The position numbers and the translations under genes are program-made. Shown here piece after piece: positions 43,101 to 55,328 of a DNA stretch of 64,000 bases (its first letter is position 1; each line of letters opens with the position of its first letter). The notes beneath the pieces were generated by a model. That model worked only from the letters and a program-made list of their open reading frames with translations. It had not been told where the DNA came from and did not search any database. This stretch comes from Asterias rubens (taxonomy: Eukaryota; Echinodermata; Asteroidea; Forcipulatida; Asteriidae): positions 17,275,634-17,339,633 of the forward strand of contig NC_047065.1 in NCBI RefSeq assembly GCF_902459465.1. Reading direction: 5' to 3'.

Positions 43101-44229
43101 TCGGTGATAGTGAAACAAGTGGCATACAATCATTACACACTGTGACACCTACAGCTTGAACAATGTCAAATTACAACAGAAACTGGAAGTCGGTGAAAGT
43201 GGAAACAGATTTTCACAGGGAACAACTTCACAAACACTTTCAGTCGGCTGATGGAAATAATTACATCACATAAATCTCAGGCTTGTTTGCAATGACCTTG
43301 GCTTTACGCCTAGCCTTACTTAAGAATAATACTGAGTTCTTATATAGTGCTTTATCACACCCAATAGGCTAGACTTGAATGCAAGTTTGTGATCGTGGCT
43401 TTTAGTCTACCCATTATCCAACACATTATTGCCTGAAACAGCGCCCTCTTGCAGGTTAACCTCCGTCATTGGCCTACCATGTGGGGCGCGTGATAGCTCA
43501 TAATGTCGGGGCGTTTTTTCGTGGCTGCGATGCAGAGGAATAACTGCGATCTCAGACTTGAAATCAAGTCTACAAATAGGCTTGTCAAAGCACACCCTAG
43601 TTTTTCCTGCAAGATGTGCAGTGAACAATTTCCCTTGTATCTAGTTGAGCAAAATGCTATGCAAAAAGGTTTGGGTGCTATTCAAAATTCATCATTTGCT
43701 ACTCAATATTACCATTCAGTGTGCACAAAATATGTTCAGTCCGAACATTTTGCTATGCAAAAGTGCTGGATGAAATCATTCCCTGATATATGCTAAGCAA
43801 CCTTTTGAAGTACATATGTGTTAGACCTATTCCTTTACATGGCATGTAATAGCTTACTGTAATGGTTTACATTGTGTTGTGAGCAGTAGAGTATGTTTTA
43901 TGTGATGTGCATTAAAAAACATAGTTCAAGAGAACTTTTGAAATATAAATGAATACATTTGAATAACTTAAGTTTGCCCTTTGGTGGATTTAATAAACAA
44001 AATTCCACAAAGATCACAGCATTTCAAAATGTGAAAAGTTATCAGGATGATTGGCAACAGCCCAAATTTATTTCGGACTTAAAAACATCACCCCCCCCCC
44101 CCCCCCGATAACATCAAAGCTCTGCCAAACATTAACTCTAACATAAAAATCAGAACATTGGTGATATTTGTTTCAAATCCATAAATGAATCAAAGGTCAC
44201 AATATTTGAATCACATTGTAATGACATCT
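43101..44229. other. Intergenic, no gene supported
   Basis: Contains GCGCCCTCTTGCAGGTTAAC near 43442 and a C run at 44091-44106. Frames such as 43503-43796 have no recognisable domain. Confidence 0.5.
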
Positions 44230-44575
44230 TTAAAGTGACATGTTGCCTTTTGATTGGGTGCTTTGTCAAAGCATCTGTTTTTAAATAAATGGTCTAAAAG
44301 GTGTTTTTTATGTAGGTTATAAAAAAATTCACACAAATAACCCCCAAAATTTTGTGTTTTTCCTTTTATTCTCGAACTAACATTTCATAGAACCAAGTTT
44401 TTGACTACACAAAATTTTTAACCGTGTAGTTCAGAAGGTATAAGGTAAGACATCCTGGGAAAAATTGTGTGAATAATTAAAATCTACTTTAAAATAAAAA
44501 TTCCAACTGTATTAATTTCATAACAAACACTTTTTATAGCCCAAAGCAACCCATCCACAGGCAAAGTGTCCCTTT
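44230..44575. mobile_element. T2 element, diverged
   Basis: TTAAAGTGACATGTTGCC to GGCAAAGTGTCCCTTTAG; interior GTTTTTCCTTTTATTCTCGA and AACAAACACTTTTTATAGCC match T2. Confidence 0.5.
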
Positions 44576-44799
44576 AGCCAAGTTTGCTAAAGTTTTTTCT
44601 AAATCTTTCGTCTGATGCCAAAAGCTGATTACATTCCCTTATCATTCCCCTACCGTTTCCTCATGTTTATTTTTTCTCTGAGACTTTTTCCCATGTATCA
44701 AGGTTCACAGACGACTTAAAGGGCCATACATGCGTGACCCTCAGTTGGTTTTAGGTCAAAATGATTGGGAAAGGGGACTCTGCTGTCTTTGTACTCTGG

Positions 44800-45322
44800 T
44801 ATATAGGGTAAAGAATAGCATTATTTGTGTTTTACCCAAACACCAATGTGTGTTAAAGACTGTATACTCCGTACTTTCCCAAGTCTTAATTCCGCGTTTA
44901 AAAAAAAATGATCGGCGCTAAAATAATACACCCCCAAAAAAATTTTAAAATTGTGAAAATAAATCGTTACGCAATTTACTTGGATGGGGTGATGCGTGTC
45001 AGAGTTAAGAGCAACAGCCAGTTTTGGTGTTTCTGACTGGCAGAGTGTTGGTTCGAGTACCTGAGCAAGACACTTAACTATAATTGTTTTTTATCCACAT
45101 GGGGATAAATGTGTACCTGTGAGGGCAGAGATGGTTGTTGTGATTGATTTAGCCTAGTAGCACATATATTGTGACACGGGCTGTTTACTTCCCAGGGAGA
45201 TGAGATGGTTTAAGGGATGAAATTCAGTGTCCCATTGACTCGGGGTAATAATGTTGGAAGTGCTTTGGGGCGCCTTTTGGGTGTGCAAAGCACTATATAA
45301 AAACGTACTGTTATTATTTACT
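44800..45322 (+). repeat. SINE sequences: family S fragment followed by SINE-L
   Basis: 44810-44890 carries TTGTGTTTTACCCAAACACC and TCCGTACTTTCCCAAGTC (family S, minus). From about 45056 SINE-L reads GAGCAAGACACTTAACTATA, CCAGGGAGATGAGATGGTTT, TAATGTTGGAAGTGCTTTGG, GCAAAGCACTATATAAAAAC and an ATT end. Confidence 0.5.
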
Positions 45323-45475
45323 ACCACCTCCCCTTTAAGCATTCCACCACTTCAACCCCTTCCCTTGTCCTCTTATTTCCTGAAGTGCGGGTTAGGTTGT
45401 GAAATCCACAGGAAACACTGCATAGTTATCTACAGGGACAGAAACAGCGCAACATAGTTATATACCCGTACATTA

Positions 45476-45854
45476 TTAAAGGCACTGGACACTATTGGTA
45501 ATTACTCAAAATAATTGTCAGCATGAAAAACTTACTTGGTAACAAGCAACAGAGAGCTGTTGATAGTATAACAAATTGTGAGAATGCTTCCTCTGAAGTA
45601 ACGCAGTTTTCGACAAAAAGAAGTAATTTTCCATGAATTTGATTTTGAGACCTCAGAATGAGATTTTGATGTCTTGAAATCAAGCATCCGAAAGCACACG
45701 TTTTCGTGTGACAAGGGTGGGTTTTTTTTTCTTCTATTATTATCTCGCTTCAATTGAGTCCAAATTTCACAGGTTTGTTATTTTATGAATATTGAGATGC
45801 GCCAAGTGAGAAAACTGGTCTTTGACAATTACCAAAGGTGTCCAGTGTCTTTAA
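45476..45854 (-). mobile_element. T1 element
   Basis: TTAAAGGCACTGGACACTAT to AGGTGTCCAGTGTCTTTAA; TTAA both sides. Confidence 0.5.
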
Positions 45855-46080
45855 CTACAACGCTGTAACAATTACCACCAGTCACTGCAGGAATAATGAA
45901 ACTGTTGACTCATTCCCCATGGGCGATCTATTTTCAGGGGGGGAGCTGGCTACTGTTTCAGAAAAAGTCTGCTGGTAAAGTCCCTTGGATTAGGTTTCCA
46001 ACCAGGCTTATTGGAATAGAAGTACATGTAGTCACAGTTTCTGTATTGCCAAATGGGCAATGAATTAGGTGGATCCACCT

Positions 46081-46107
46081 ATTATTATTATTATTATTAT
46101 TATTATA
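46081..46107 (+). repeat. (ATT)n microsatellite
   Basis: About nine uninterrupted ATT units. Confidence 0.5.
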
Positions 46108-46247
46108 AGTGACGTAACTGGGGGTGGGCACGGGAATGGGATAGGGGGTGTCTTCCCCCCCCCCCCTCCATTTTGAAATGTGTATCTGAATCTGAATCTC
46201 AAATATTAAGTTTTTTAGTTTGAAATTACCAGAGTAAAGTGTAACAT

Positions 46248-46609
46248 TTAAAGCCATATACACTTTTGGTACAGAAAAAAAAAATTCACAGATTTACAAA
46301 TAATTTACAGGGTTTACAGAAGGTAATGGTGAAAGACTTCTCTTGAAATATTATTCCATGAAATGCTTTACTTTTTGAGAAAACATTAAAACAATATCAA
46401 TTCTCGACAGCGAAAATACAGATTTATTTTAATGTCATGACACGGCGAAACGTGCGAAAACAAGAGTGGGTTTTCTCGTTATTTTCTCCCGACTCCGATG
46501 ACCGATTGAGCCTAAATTTTCACAGGTTTGTTATTTTATACATAAGTTGTGATACACGAAGTGTGGGACTCGGACAATACCGTTTACCGAAAGTGTATAA
46601 TGGCTTTAA
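46248..46609 (-). mobile_element. T4 element, full length
   Basis: TTAAAGCCATATACACTTTTGG-type left end (TTAAAGCCATATACACTTTT) and GAAAGTGTATAATGGCTTTAA right end; TTAA on both sides. Confidence 0.5.
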
Positions 46610-46911
46610 TGAACATAATATCATTGTGTTATTGGGTGTTTTTTTTAGTTATTGCCATACAGACAATGATTTGTTTGGGTTTCATTGCTGTGCGAATATT
46701 TTTTTCTTTAAATGGAGAATTTTGTTAGCCAGCAAGTTCGGTCAGTTGGTTTCTGTAAATATTTAATTTTAGACGCCACTAAATTTTAAAATGTATGCTA
46801 AAAGTTCATTTGTACATCATGAGATTTCATTCTATTAATCAGAATAAATTTATATAAGTGCCTCAACCAAAGCTCAAAGGCGCTGAGGCACAGAAGAAAT
46901 ATAGTCAGTCG

Positions 46912-47278
46912 TTCAAGCCATTGGACACTTTCGGTAAACAGTGTTGTCCAAAGGCCCACACTTCGTGTATCACACTTATATATAAAATAACAAACCTGTG
47001 AACATTTAGGCTCAATCGGTCATCAGGGTCGGGAGAAAATAACGGGAAAACCCACCCTTGTTTCCCCAATTTAGCCATGGTATGACATGTGTTTAAAATA
47101 AATCCGTAATTCTCTATATCGAGAATCGATAATTGTTTTACTGTTTTTTCAAAAAGTAAAGCATTTAATGGAATAATATTTCAAGAGAAGTTACTATTAC
47201 CTTCTGTAAACCCTGTAAATTATTTATAAGTCTGTGATATATTCTTTCTTTTTCTGTTCCGTTGTCCAATGGATTAAA
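46912..47278 (+). mobile_element. T4 element, opposite orientation
   Basis: TTCAAGCCATTGGACACTTT to GTTGTCCAATGGATTAA; interior ATTCTCTATATCGAGAATCG hairpin. It lies 300 bases from the inverted copy at 46248-46609. Confidence 0.5.
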
Positions 47279-47594
47279 TGATAGGCCTCCTGATTTGTGA
47301 GTGTAAAAAACCCACAAAATTATTCACATCACTCACTATCTGAGGGTATGATGTAATCACCGGTGTTTCACTGCTGAAATAAAACCACAGAAAGCATCAA
47401 CAAGTTGTTGTGTTACACAAAGTGTATTAATAACTGTTGTTGTTTATGACTGTGTAAGTAATACAGCATGTGATTCACCTCTGACCTTGATAGATCTGAC
47501 AATCTGATGTTATCAAATCTACTGCAGATCATTGTTCAACTTCATGCCCCGCTTTAATGTTTTCATGGAAGACCTGTCTGTCCAACTAATACCT

Positions 47595-48132
47595 TTAAAG
47601 GCACTGGACACTTAGTAATTGTCAAAGACTAGCCTTCACAGTTGGTGTATTTCAACATATGCATAAAATAACAAACCTGTGAAAATTTGAGCTCAATCGA
47701 TCATCGAACTTGCAAGATAATAATGAAAGAAAAAACACCCTTGTCACACGAAGGTGTGTGCCTTTAGATGGTTGATTTCGAGACCTCAAGTACTAAATCT
47801 GAGGTCTTGAAATCAAAATCCCCAAAACTATACTTGGTAACAAGCAATCGAGAGCTGTTGATAGTATAAAACACTACCTCTGAAGTAACATAGTTTTTGA
47901 GAAAGAGGTAATTTCTCACTCAAATAAAATACTTCAGCTGAAGCCTTTTATTATGCATCTGATCAAAGCACACATGACTGTGCAACATTGGTGTTTTTTC
48001 TTTCGCTATTCTTTTGCAAATTTGATGACCAAATTGGGCTAAATTTTTCACCGATTTGTTATTTTATATGTTGGCATACATACACCAAGTGAGAAAACTG
48101 TTTTTTTGACAATTACTGCCCGGTGCCTTTAA
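47595..48132. mobile_element. Composite T1 element (two T1 halves)
   Basis: 538 bp between TTAA sites. The left half is T1 in plus orientation to the hairpin (GAGACCTCAAGTAC...GAGGTCTTG); at about 47825 a second T1 variant begins mid-element (TACTTGGTAACAAGCAATCG) and runs to CCCGGTGCCTTTAA. Confidence 0.5.
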
Positions 48133-48373
48133 TGATTTTTAAGAAACATTACCCAGAGCGGTATTTCAACCATTAGTCCTTCGGACAAATATTGTGTGGG
48201 TAGATCGTGTTACAATTTTCTCTGAAAAATATTTGTGGCTTTTTGAGATTGCAAGAATGTGCCCACTCTTATCAGAATACCTTATTTTGTACATGGACAT
48301 GCCTCAAGTTACTGCAGTTGTTTAACAAGGAATAATGTACAGTTTATTTCCTTGACTAAGACTAACATGTGTC

Positions 48374-48425
48374 CCCCCCCCCCCCCCCCCCCCCTCCACA
48401 CACACGCAAACACACCCACACACTT
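48374..48425 (+). repeat. C run and CA-rich simple repeat
   Basis: About 21 C followed by a CACACA-rich stretch. Confidence 0.5.
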
Positions 48426-48579
48426 CATATCAGTTAATTACAAGTTCCATGCTAATGAAAATTTTGAAAGAAAATCTTAAAACATTGACTTGTGAAAAAG
48501 ACTTGGACTAGCCAGTAAAAAAAGAAGCTGAAGCACAAAAAGTAGTTAAGCACTAATCATTTATGCTTATAGGAATACA

Positions 48580-48705
48580 TGGTTACCAGCCAAAATAACA
48601 TGTCACATGTTCAATTTGTGACTGGTATTCTGCTCATTTCTGCTTAGCAGAAAATTGTTAAGCAATATTTTCTGCTTAAGCAGCTCTATGAAATTTGGCC
48701 AAGTT
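48580..48705 (-). repeat. Repeat H
   Basis: ACCAGCCAAAATAACATGTC, GTGACTGGTATTCTGCTC and uninterrupted CTGCTTAAGCAGCTCTATGA. Shows the intact TTAA target that is disrupted at 20987 and 23342. Confidence 0.5.
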
Positions 48706-48779
48706 GTGCTACACACTCTTATGGCACCATTGGTTCAAAATGCTAGCAAACCTATGGAAATACACATATGTTTTCAAAC

Positions 48780-49210
48780 TTGCTTGTATTAGTTGATGTT
48801 GTTTTCTGACTACACTGCAGTGGAGAACAATATGGCTGTTATACAAACATGTTTAAACACACAAACCAAGGATTTCTCTGTAAGACTTTTGTGTTGTTTT
48901 GTACACATTGGTTTTCTATTTAAACTCTTTTCTACCACATTCTATTCATGTGTTGAACTGCAGCCAGTAACATGTTTTTCTTGTTCTGCCTTATTGTCTT
49001 TTTATGAAGTAAATTTTTTGATATGCCCTTGTGTAAATACAGTTTTAAGTTTTAAGTGTTAACTTTTTTTTGCTTCAGCATAATTTGTTATTCTGTATTT
49101 TCTTTCTTCTTATACTTTTATACTGTGTTAAGAGCGTGTTCGACGAAGCAAATTTTCATTTTATGGACATTGAACCGAATTGAATCAGTTGAATTGAATC
49201 AAGTTGTACA
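48780..49210 (+). repeat. LINE 3'-end-like sequence
   Basis: T-rich stretch ending GGACATTGAACCGAATTGAA then TTGAATTGAATC, the GAATT-type tail also seen at 62735-62758. No coding remnant recognised. Confidence 0.5.
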
Positions 49211-49566
49211 CAAACTTGACATCCTTGGTCTGTCAAGGGTCAAACCACTGGACTCACTTTTAAGTCATCAGAGTCCACTGTCAACAGGTAACTCTTTGTT
49301 TGCTCCACTAGTGTCAAGGACGACTGTTTGTTTCTTTAAAAGAGAAGTCAACAGGTAACTTTCAATCCAAAAAATCAAGGACTCCTATAATTGTTGGGCT
49401 TTATTTTCTATTAGCCATGTTTTGGTGGATACTGCACACAAAATCAAACACAGGACTGTTGGTTGTCAAATCACCCGGATCTCTTTTGTTTATGGCATTC
49501 AGGTTGGCTTAGTGGTTTCTTCACTGTCTTTTATCTTATGTGACCCAAGTTTGAATCCCAGACCAG

Positions 49567-49690
49567 TGGCCGATTTCACGAGGTAGGACGAGTAACTAGT
49601 CCTGACTTGGGAGTAATCTTAAAGTTAACATGTTACAGTGTAAGGCTGGGACTCGTCCTAAGTCCTAAGATTAGTCCGATAAAAGTTAGT
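49567..49690. repeat. Short inverted repeat, family VIII
   Basis: CCGATTTCACGAGGTAGGAC, AACTAGTCCTGACTTGGGAG, CTGGGACTCGTCCTAAGTCC; GTCCTAA/TTAGGAC motif structure as at 25755-25893. Confidence 0.5.
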
Positions 49691-49749
49691 ATGAGTTTGG
49701 TGATATTGACGGCAGGCACTTTTATGTGGATTGGATTTTCAGTCCCTAC

Positions 49750-49905
49750 CTGGGCCCAATTTGATAGAGCTGCTTAAGCAGAAAATATTCCTTCAAGAAT
49801 TTCTGCTAAGCAACAATAGGCCTCAGCAGATGCTACATGTAAAAGATTTGTTTAGCTGGTAACCTTTTTTTCTGGTAAGCATAATTTTGTTGGGCTTAGT
49901 TAGTT
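49750..49905 (+). repeat. Repeat H
   Basis: GGGCCCAATTTGATAGAGCT, GCTTAAGCAGAAAATATTCC and GGTAAGCATAATTTTGTTGG. Intact TTAA target site. Confidence 0.5.
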
Positions 49906-50599
49906 TTAAGAAACTGTAAGCCCTGATTGCGTGGTATGGGTTTTCCCACATCACTGAAACTAAGATTTTGTCCATCAACTCCTATACATGTGCACAGATA
50001 TCAACATGCCTACAAGTCACATTGCTACTAGTCGTTTTGTTGCCAGTAAGAAATAATATGAATACAGTCCTTTATGTCAACAGGTAGAAACACTATTCAC
50101 AGAGCTCCAATTCAACACAGGCTCAATGCCAGTGATTTTAGCACAGGGCAAGTTAACTCACAACAGTACAGACCCAGTGGTCTTTAGTTAGATAGGCGCT
50201 GCCTGTTTGTTACACATTCTGTCATTCATGCAACAGTCAAAGTGCGATTATACATTCATGCGACGGGTGTCGTAGGTAGTGCATGGAACTGACTCACACA
50301 CATACTGGGATCGAGGATGCGTGTACCGTCCCCGTGACTACACCGCACTTAACAATTACCTACATGATTTCAAGACAGTGGTCTTGCGCTTTTCAGTTAA
50401 GTAATTCATACTTATACACATCACTGTATTTTATCAAAAGAAAAACAAAGAAAACTTTCAGTCTGATAAATATCTTTTAGTGTTGTTGAGAATCGAACGC
50501 TTGTAGGACAAAATGAGATAAATCTTCTCTCATTTTAGTTCTTGTCCAAATAAAAACAGTTTACTGGATAGATATTTTAATTTCTTGTTGAATCATTTT

Positions 50600-50835
50600 G
50601 AAAGCTTTGTGGTGGTAGTTTTTGGCCATGACATGATTCCCTACTCACTGTGAAGTTCAGCTCCATTTGCTGTCAGGCTTTGAGGGGGAAAAAAGTGAAA
50701 GTCATAGAGCAATGTTTTCAGGAGTCGCGTAAATACCTTGTATGCTAAAATTATTTTCGTGAATTTCTTTTACTCAGTTCTCAAAAACTACAGTACTACC
50801 TCGGCAAGTATTATTTAAAGGGAAGCTTTCAACCA
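50600..50835 (-). repeat. Dispersed repeat XI
   Basis: GGCCATGACATGATTCCCTA, AAAACTACAGTACTACCTCG and CAAGTATTATTTAAAGGGAAG-type sequence, inverse of that at 27410-27680. Confidence 0.5.
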
Positions 50836-50840
50836 TATCT

Positions 50841-51204
50841 TTAAAGGAACACGTTGCCTTGGATCGGTCGAGTTGGTCTTTGAAAAGCGTTTGTAACCGT
50901 TTGTTATAAAATGCATATGGTTAGAAAGATGTTGTAAAAGTAGAATACAATGATCCACACAAACATGCCTCGAAATTGCACGGTTTTCCTTTTACCTCGT
51001 CGACTAATACGGTCGGCCATTTATGGGAGTCAAATTTTTGACTCCCATAAATGGCCGACCGTGTTAGTTAGCAAAGTAAAAGGAAAACCATGCGAGGCAA
51101 ATTTGGGTGATCATTTTATTCTACTTTTAAAACATCTTTAACAAACGGTTACAAACGCTTTTTATAGACCAACTCGTCCGATCCAAGGCAACGTGATCCT
51201 TTAA
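50841..51204 (+). mobile_element. T2 element, full length
   Basis: TTAAAGGAACACGTTGCC to GGCAACGTGATCCTTTAA, TTAA both sides. The central hairpin ACGGTCGGCCATTTATGGGA is mirrored perfectly around TCAAATTTTTGA. Best-preserved T2 copy. Confidence 0.5.
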
Positions 51205-51339
51205 ACTGTGTAAGTTTAATAGACATCTATGGACATTTGTGTCGTACAAAAAGTAAAAAAAAGTTTGAAGATTCCGGTCTTGTAAAAAACTTTCTGGTCC
51301 AGTAAAATTGTTGAGCTACAACCCCTGCCTGCAGTCTTG

Positions 51340-51715
51340 TTAAAGGCAGTGGACACTATTGGTAATTACTCAAAATAATTATTAGCATAAAACCTCACTT
51401 GCTAACGAGTAATGGGGAGAGGTTGATAGTATAAATCATTGTGAGAAACGGCTCCCTCTGAAGTGACGTAGTTTTCGAGAAAGAAGTAATTTTCCACGAA
51501 TTTGATTTTGAGACCTCAAGTTTAGAATTTGAGGTCCCGAAATCAAGCATCTGAAACCAGGCGACAAGGGTGTTTTTTCTTTCATAGTTATCTCGCAACT
51601 CCAATGACCAATCAAGCTCAAATTTTCACAGGTTTGTTATTTTATGCATATGTTGAGATACACCAAGTGAGAAGACTGGTCTTTGACAAATACCAATAGT
51701 GTCCATTGTCTTTAA
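51340..51715 (-). mobile_element. T1 element, full length
   Basis: TTAAAGGCAGTGGACACTAT to AGTGTCCATTGTCTTTAA; TTAA both sides; hairpin GAGACCTCAAG...GAGGTCCCG. Confidence 0.5.
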
Positions 51716-52212
51716 TTTACTCCACAATTTGATCCCTTCGTCTGTAAGACCATTCCCTTTTATGTACATTGTATACTTGGCACTTGGTGACATTTTCAGG
51801 GAAAATCTTGTGTGCACCATAAAACAACACCAACTCTGATTTTGCTTTCAAACAAAATAAAGAATCGGACAGCCAAAGGCAAATTTGAATATTCATTGTT
51901 TTAATTTCTGTTATAGTTTACTAAGTCTAGTTGTTTCATGCTTTGCAGTTTACAAAGACAAACTGTAGAAATTATAAAATAGTATAATACAAATAAAGCC
52001 TCAAATTAAGAATAATAATAGCCCTTATTTACATGCCGCTATTTATAGTACAAACAATAACAAGAGAAAGCTTCTTTAGAAACCAATAACATGCAAAGTT
52101 TTTTGAGTTACTTAAAAGCTTTGCTTTAAAAGCGACAAAATAATATTTTTCTGGGTCAGTTAACAGAATCATGTACAACTTGAGCTGTTTATGGCTCTCC
52201 ATACCAAACTCA
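51716..52212. other. Intergenic, nothing assignable
   Basis: AT-rich; no gene or defined repeat recognised. Confidence 0.5.
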
Positions 52213-52468
52213 GACACCTCCATAGAGTTATATATAAGAACTAGAGGGCGCACTGGCCTATATATGCGCCCCAGCATGCGCGCAGGCGGCCATTTTCTAA
52301 GTTGACACAACAGCATCGCGTAGCGTTCAATAAACTCCAACGTGTGTTTCATATTCAACGCGCGTACATAATGGCGCGCGCGTGTCTCCTTGCGGTCCCG
52401 CCGCGTTTGTACAAGAAGCATCCCCCGTGTGCCCTCTAGTTCTTATGTATAACTCTATGGACACCTCC
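52213..52468. mobile_element. hAT-like MITE with 8-bp target duplication
   Basis: Element 52221-52460 begins CATAGAGTTATATATAAGAA and ends with the near-exact inverse (TTCTTATGTATAACTCTATG); the inverted repeats extend through CTAGAGGGC. GACACCTC is present directly on both sides (52213-52220, 52461-52468). CA...TG ends with an 8-bp duplication fit hAT. The interior is strikingly GC/CpG-rich. Confidence 0.5.
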
Positions 52469-52751
52469 CTACAAAAACTTGGTTTATTAAATAACACCCA
52501 CCCAATTGGGTTTAATAAGGCAAGTGTTATTGATGTTGATTTTTTAACCAGCATTAACCATGTTAACAGAATGGTGATCAGGAAACTAGAAAATAAATTC
52601 AGTATCAGATCTGGACGGGAAATCCCAAAATTGTGAAAACCTCATGTAATCAAGTAGGGGATCTGAAATCCACATGCAAAGTTACAGTCTGAGTTGGGAT
52701 TCGGACCAGGGTCCACAGAGGTGAAAATGCAGGAAAAGAAACCACTGAACC

Positions 52752-53013
52752 AACCTGGGCCCAATTTCATGGCTCTGCTTATACCGCCGAATTCTGCGCT
52801 TACGGACACAATTCCCCACTTACGTGCAAGCGCCAAATTTCTGCGCTAGCCTTGTAAGCGTAGAATACCTAGTAATGTGAAGTATGCACGCGCAGAAGCC
52901 AAAATTTGCCACTATCCCATGAAATACGCTTGCCGTATAAGCACCGAATTCCCTGCTTCCGTAATCGCCGATTCTGTGCTTACGGTAAGCAGAGCCATGA
53001 AATTGGGCCCAGA
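52752..53013. repeat. G250 inverted-repeat element
   Basis: CTGGGCCCAATTTCATGGCT at the left, AGCCATGAAATTGGGCCCAG at the right: exact 20-base inverted ends. The interior has repeated GTAAGC and GAATTC/CGCTTAC motifs. Confidence 0.5.
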
Positions 53014-53071
53014 TCCCTTGTAATAGGTAGAATGACACTGATACCGTGGCTAATGTTTTAATTGTCATCTT

Positions 53072-53440
53072 ACATTGGTAATATTACACAAAATAATTGT
53101 TAGCATTTTTAAAGACTTAGTTGGTAAATAAGCAATGCAGAGCTGTTGATACATTGAAGTATATAAAACATTGTGAGAAACGGCTCCTTCTGAAGTAACA
53201 AAGTTTTTTAAAAAGCGGTAATTTCTCACTCAAATAATAAAAGACTTCAGCTAAAGGATTTTTACTAGCTCCGAAGGCACACAAAGTAATGCAAAGTAAT
53301 GCAACATGGGTGTTTTTTTTTTCTTCGTTTTTGATGACCAATTGAATACAAATACAAAAATTCACAGATTTGTTATCCTGGTGTATGTTGGGATACACCA
53401 AGTGAGTTTGACAATTACCAAACTTGTCCAGTGCCTTAAA
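53072..53440 (-). repeat. T1 element, degraded
   Basis: ACACAAAATAATTGTTAGCA, AAACATTGTGAGAAACGGCT and ACCAAACTTGTCCAGTGCC; termini decayed. Confidence 0.5.
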
Positions 53441-53449
53441 AATGCTATT

Positions 53450-55070
53450 CCACTGTTTCCGAGAAGTGCCTGAGAAGTGCCGATTGTGGTCTGGAGAGTC
53501 GCATTTCTTTCTGTAGTTTTATAAAACCACATGATATAGATTTTGTATGGTCGCTTTGCTTAAGTTAAATACATACGTTCCTTGTTTGGGATCGTCTCAA
53601 ACTAATAGCGTTAGTTATTTAGTTACATGTATTTATGCGAAGTATACAAATGTACAGCTGAGAGAACCCATGTCTTGAAGAAAAAGTGCAAATTTTATGT
53701 TCTGCTTTGTATTAACAACAATGCTGGGGAGTATAAAATTCTACCGAATGTTCAACCACCTTTTTTTTTTAAATTGCATTCATGTACTTAGAGTACAGAG
53801 TATTAATATTTTAGGAATGTTTTAATCTTCTTGCAAAATGTTACAAATATTCAGTTACAAAAAATTATTTGTAGCGTACATGATAATATTAAAGCAACAA
53901 TATAGCTATAAAACCTCTTTGCTATGATTCCCAAAATATGACATTAATTTTAGTATACATTGTGGTGTACCACTACTCTACAGTGTAAATACATCCAAAC
54001 AGGAATGGGCTTATAAATAATGCAATACTTATTACAATCATCTTTGTATTGTAAAAAATGCAAAATCTCAATAATTCTTTGAAACCATGAGTAAAAAGAC
54101 ACATCAATCAAAATGCTAGAAAGAAACAATGACAACTGAATTACAAAAAGCTCAATAATATAGGAAGCTCGATTTAGCAAAGTGAACAAAAGGTCTGTCT
54201 CAACACAGACCTGGAATTCCATCATTAGAAAAGGCAAGGATATTATCATTTTACAAAAGGAACGTCAATTAGAAAGTTTTAAGACTTTGGCGGACACTTT
54301 GGTAGAGTTCATCTCTCAAACTTTTAAAGTAAGAACAGGCATTACATGTATTAGATGCATAGATAAATTAAAGGGTACATTTAAAAATGTTCATTTACCA
54401 TGAATTTCAGCAATTTCGCTGAATTAAAACAGTTTAACACTTTATTTTAGTTTACTTTTGCATATTGTAACAATGGCTTGATATTGAAGTTCATATATTT
54501 TTCATGCATAATATCTAATAAGCAGTTCATTCCATTTGGCATTAAATATAACTGTGCAAAATTTGGTCCATTGTAACGTTTGGATTGTAAAGAAATCACA
54601 ATCTAAACCATTAGGCCTACTGATTCCTCAAAGCAGTTACATAATGTACACCGAAAGCCTCATCAACGATTTTACTTTAAACAGGAAAGAACAGGAGAAA
54701 TATCCATTCCATGGCGCACTAGACCTTTATCACCCTGTTACCGTCTTGGTCATGTTCCCTGTTTCCAATAACAGTAATGAATGCTAACATTCATTGCTCA
54801 AACAAGGCACCAGACTATTATTACGTCCAGCCTCAGTTTGGTTACAATGAGTTTGGAATGGAGTAAAATAAAGATGACCACAACGTGATCAATTTCTATA
54901 AAATAGAGATGTCACTTCACAAAGAAGGAAATGACGAGCATTATAAAGCAGTGATGTCTGCTTTCACAATTAGTAACATTGTGAAAGCAGCTTAAATTTC
55001 ATATCCTTACTCTATGAACATAGGAAGGAAACTACGTAATGATTTAACGACCTGAATCCTTACGATGGTT
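53450..55070. other. Intergenic, no gene supported
   Basis: AT-rich. Frames at 53950-54249, 54182-54403 and 54536-54787 show no recognisable domain; low-complexity composition argues against coding. Confidence 0.5.
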
Positions 55071-55074
55071 TTAA

Positions 55075-55255
55075 ATTTGCATCTGGGATCAAGAATACCA
55101 TTTGGTTTTACCCACACACCAATGTGTGTGTTAACATTGTATATACTACTCAGTATCTTTCCCTGATTCCTGGGAACAAAATAGTGGTGGTCTCATGGTA
55201 TGACAACTGGCTCTGGAAGGGCAAAGGTCATGGGGTCCGAATCCCACTTGTAATG
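55075..55255 (-). repeat. SINE family S, diverged
   Basis: TTTGGTTTTACCCACACACC, CAGTATCTTTCCCTGATTCC and GGGGTCCGAATCCCACTTG; B-box region retained, orientation partly rearranged. Confidence 0.5.
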
Positions 55256-55328
55256 GGTTGAATCCTTCTAGATCCTCTCATTGACGGGGACCTTAAAATA
55301 CATTATGTGTCTTCATGGAGGAATAATG

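Noticed and set aside
43503..43796. 97-codon Cys-containing frame
   Set aside because: No zinc-finger spacing or other known motif; short frames of this length are expected by chance.
54182..54787. Two short frames that might be coding exons in the gene desert
   Set aside because: No domain recognised, no paired splice sites giving a longer product, and composition matches the surrounding AT-rich sequence.
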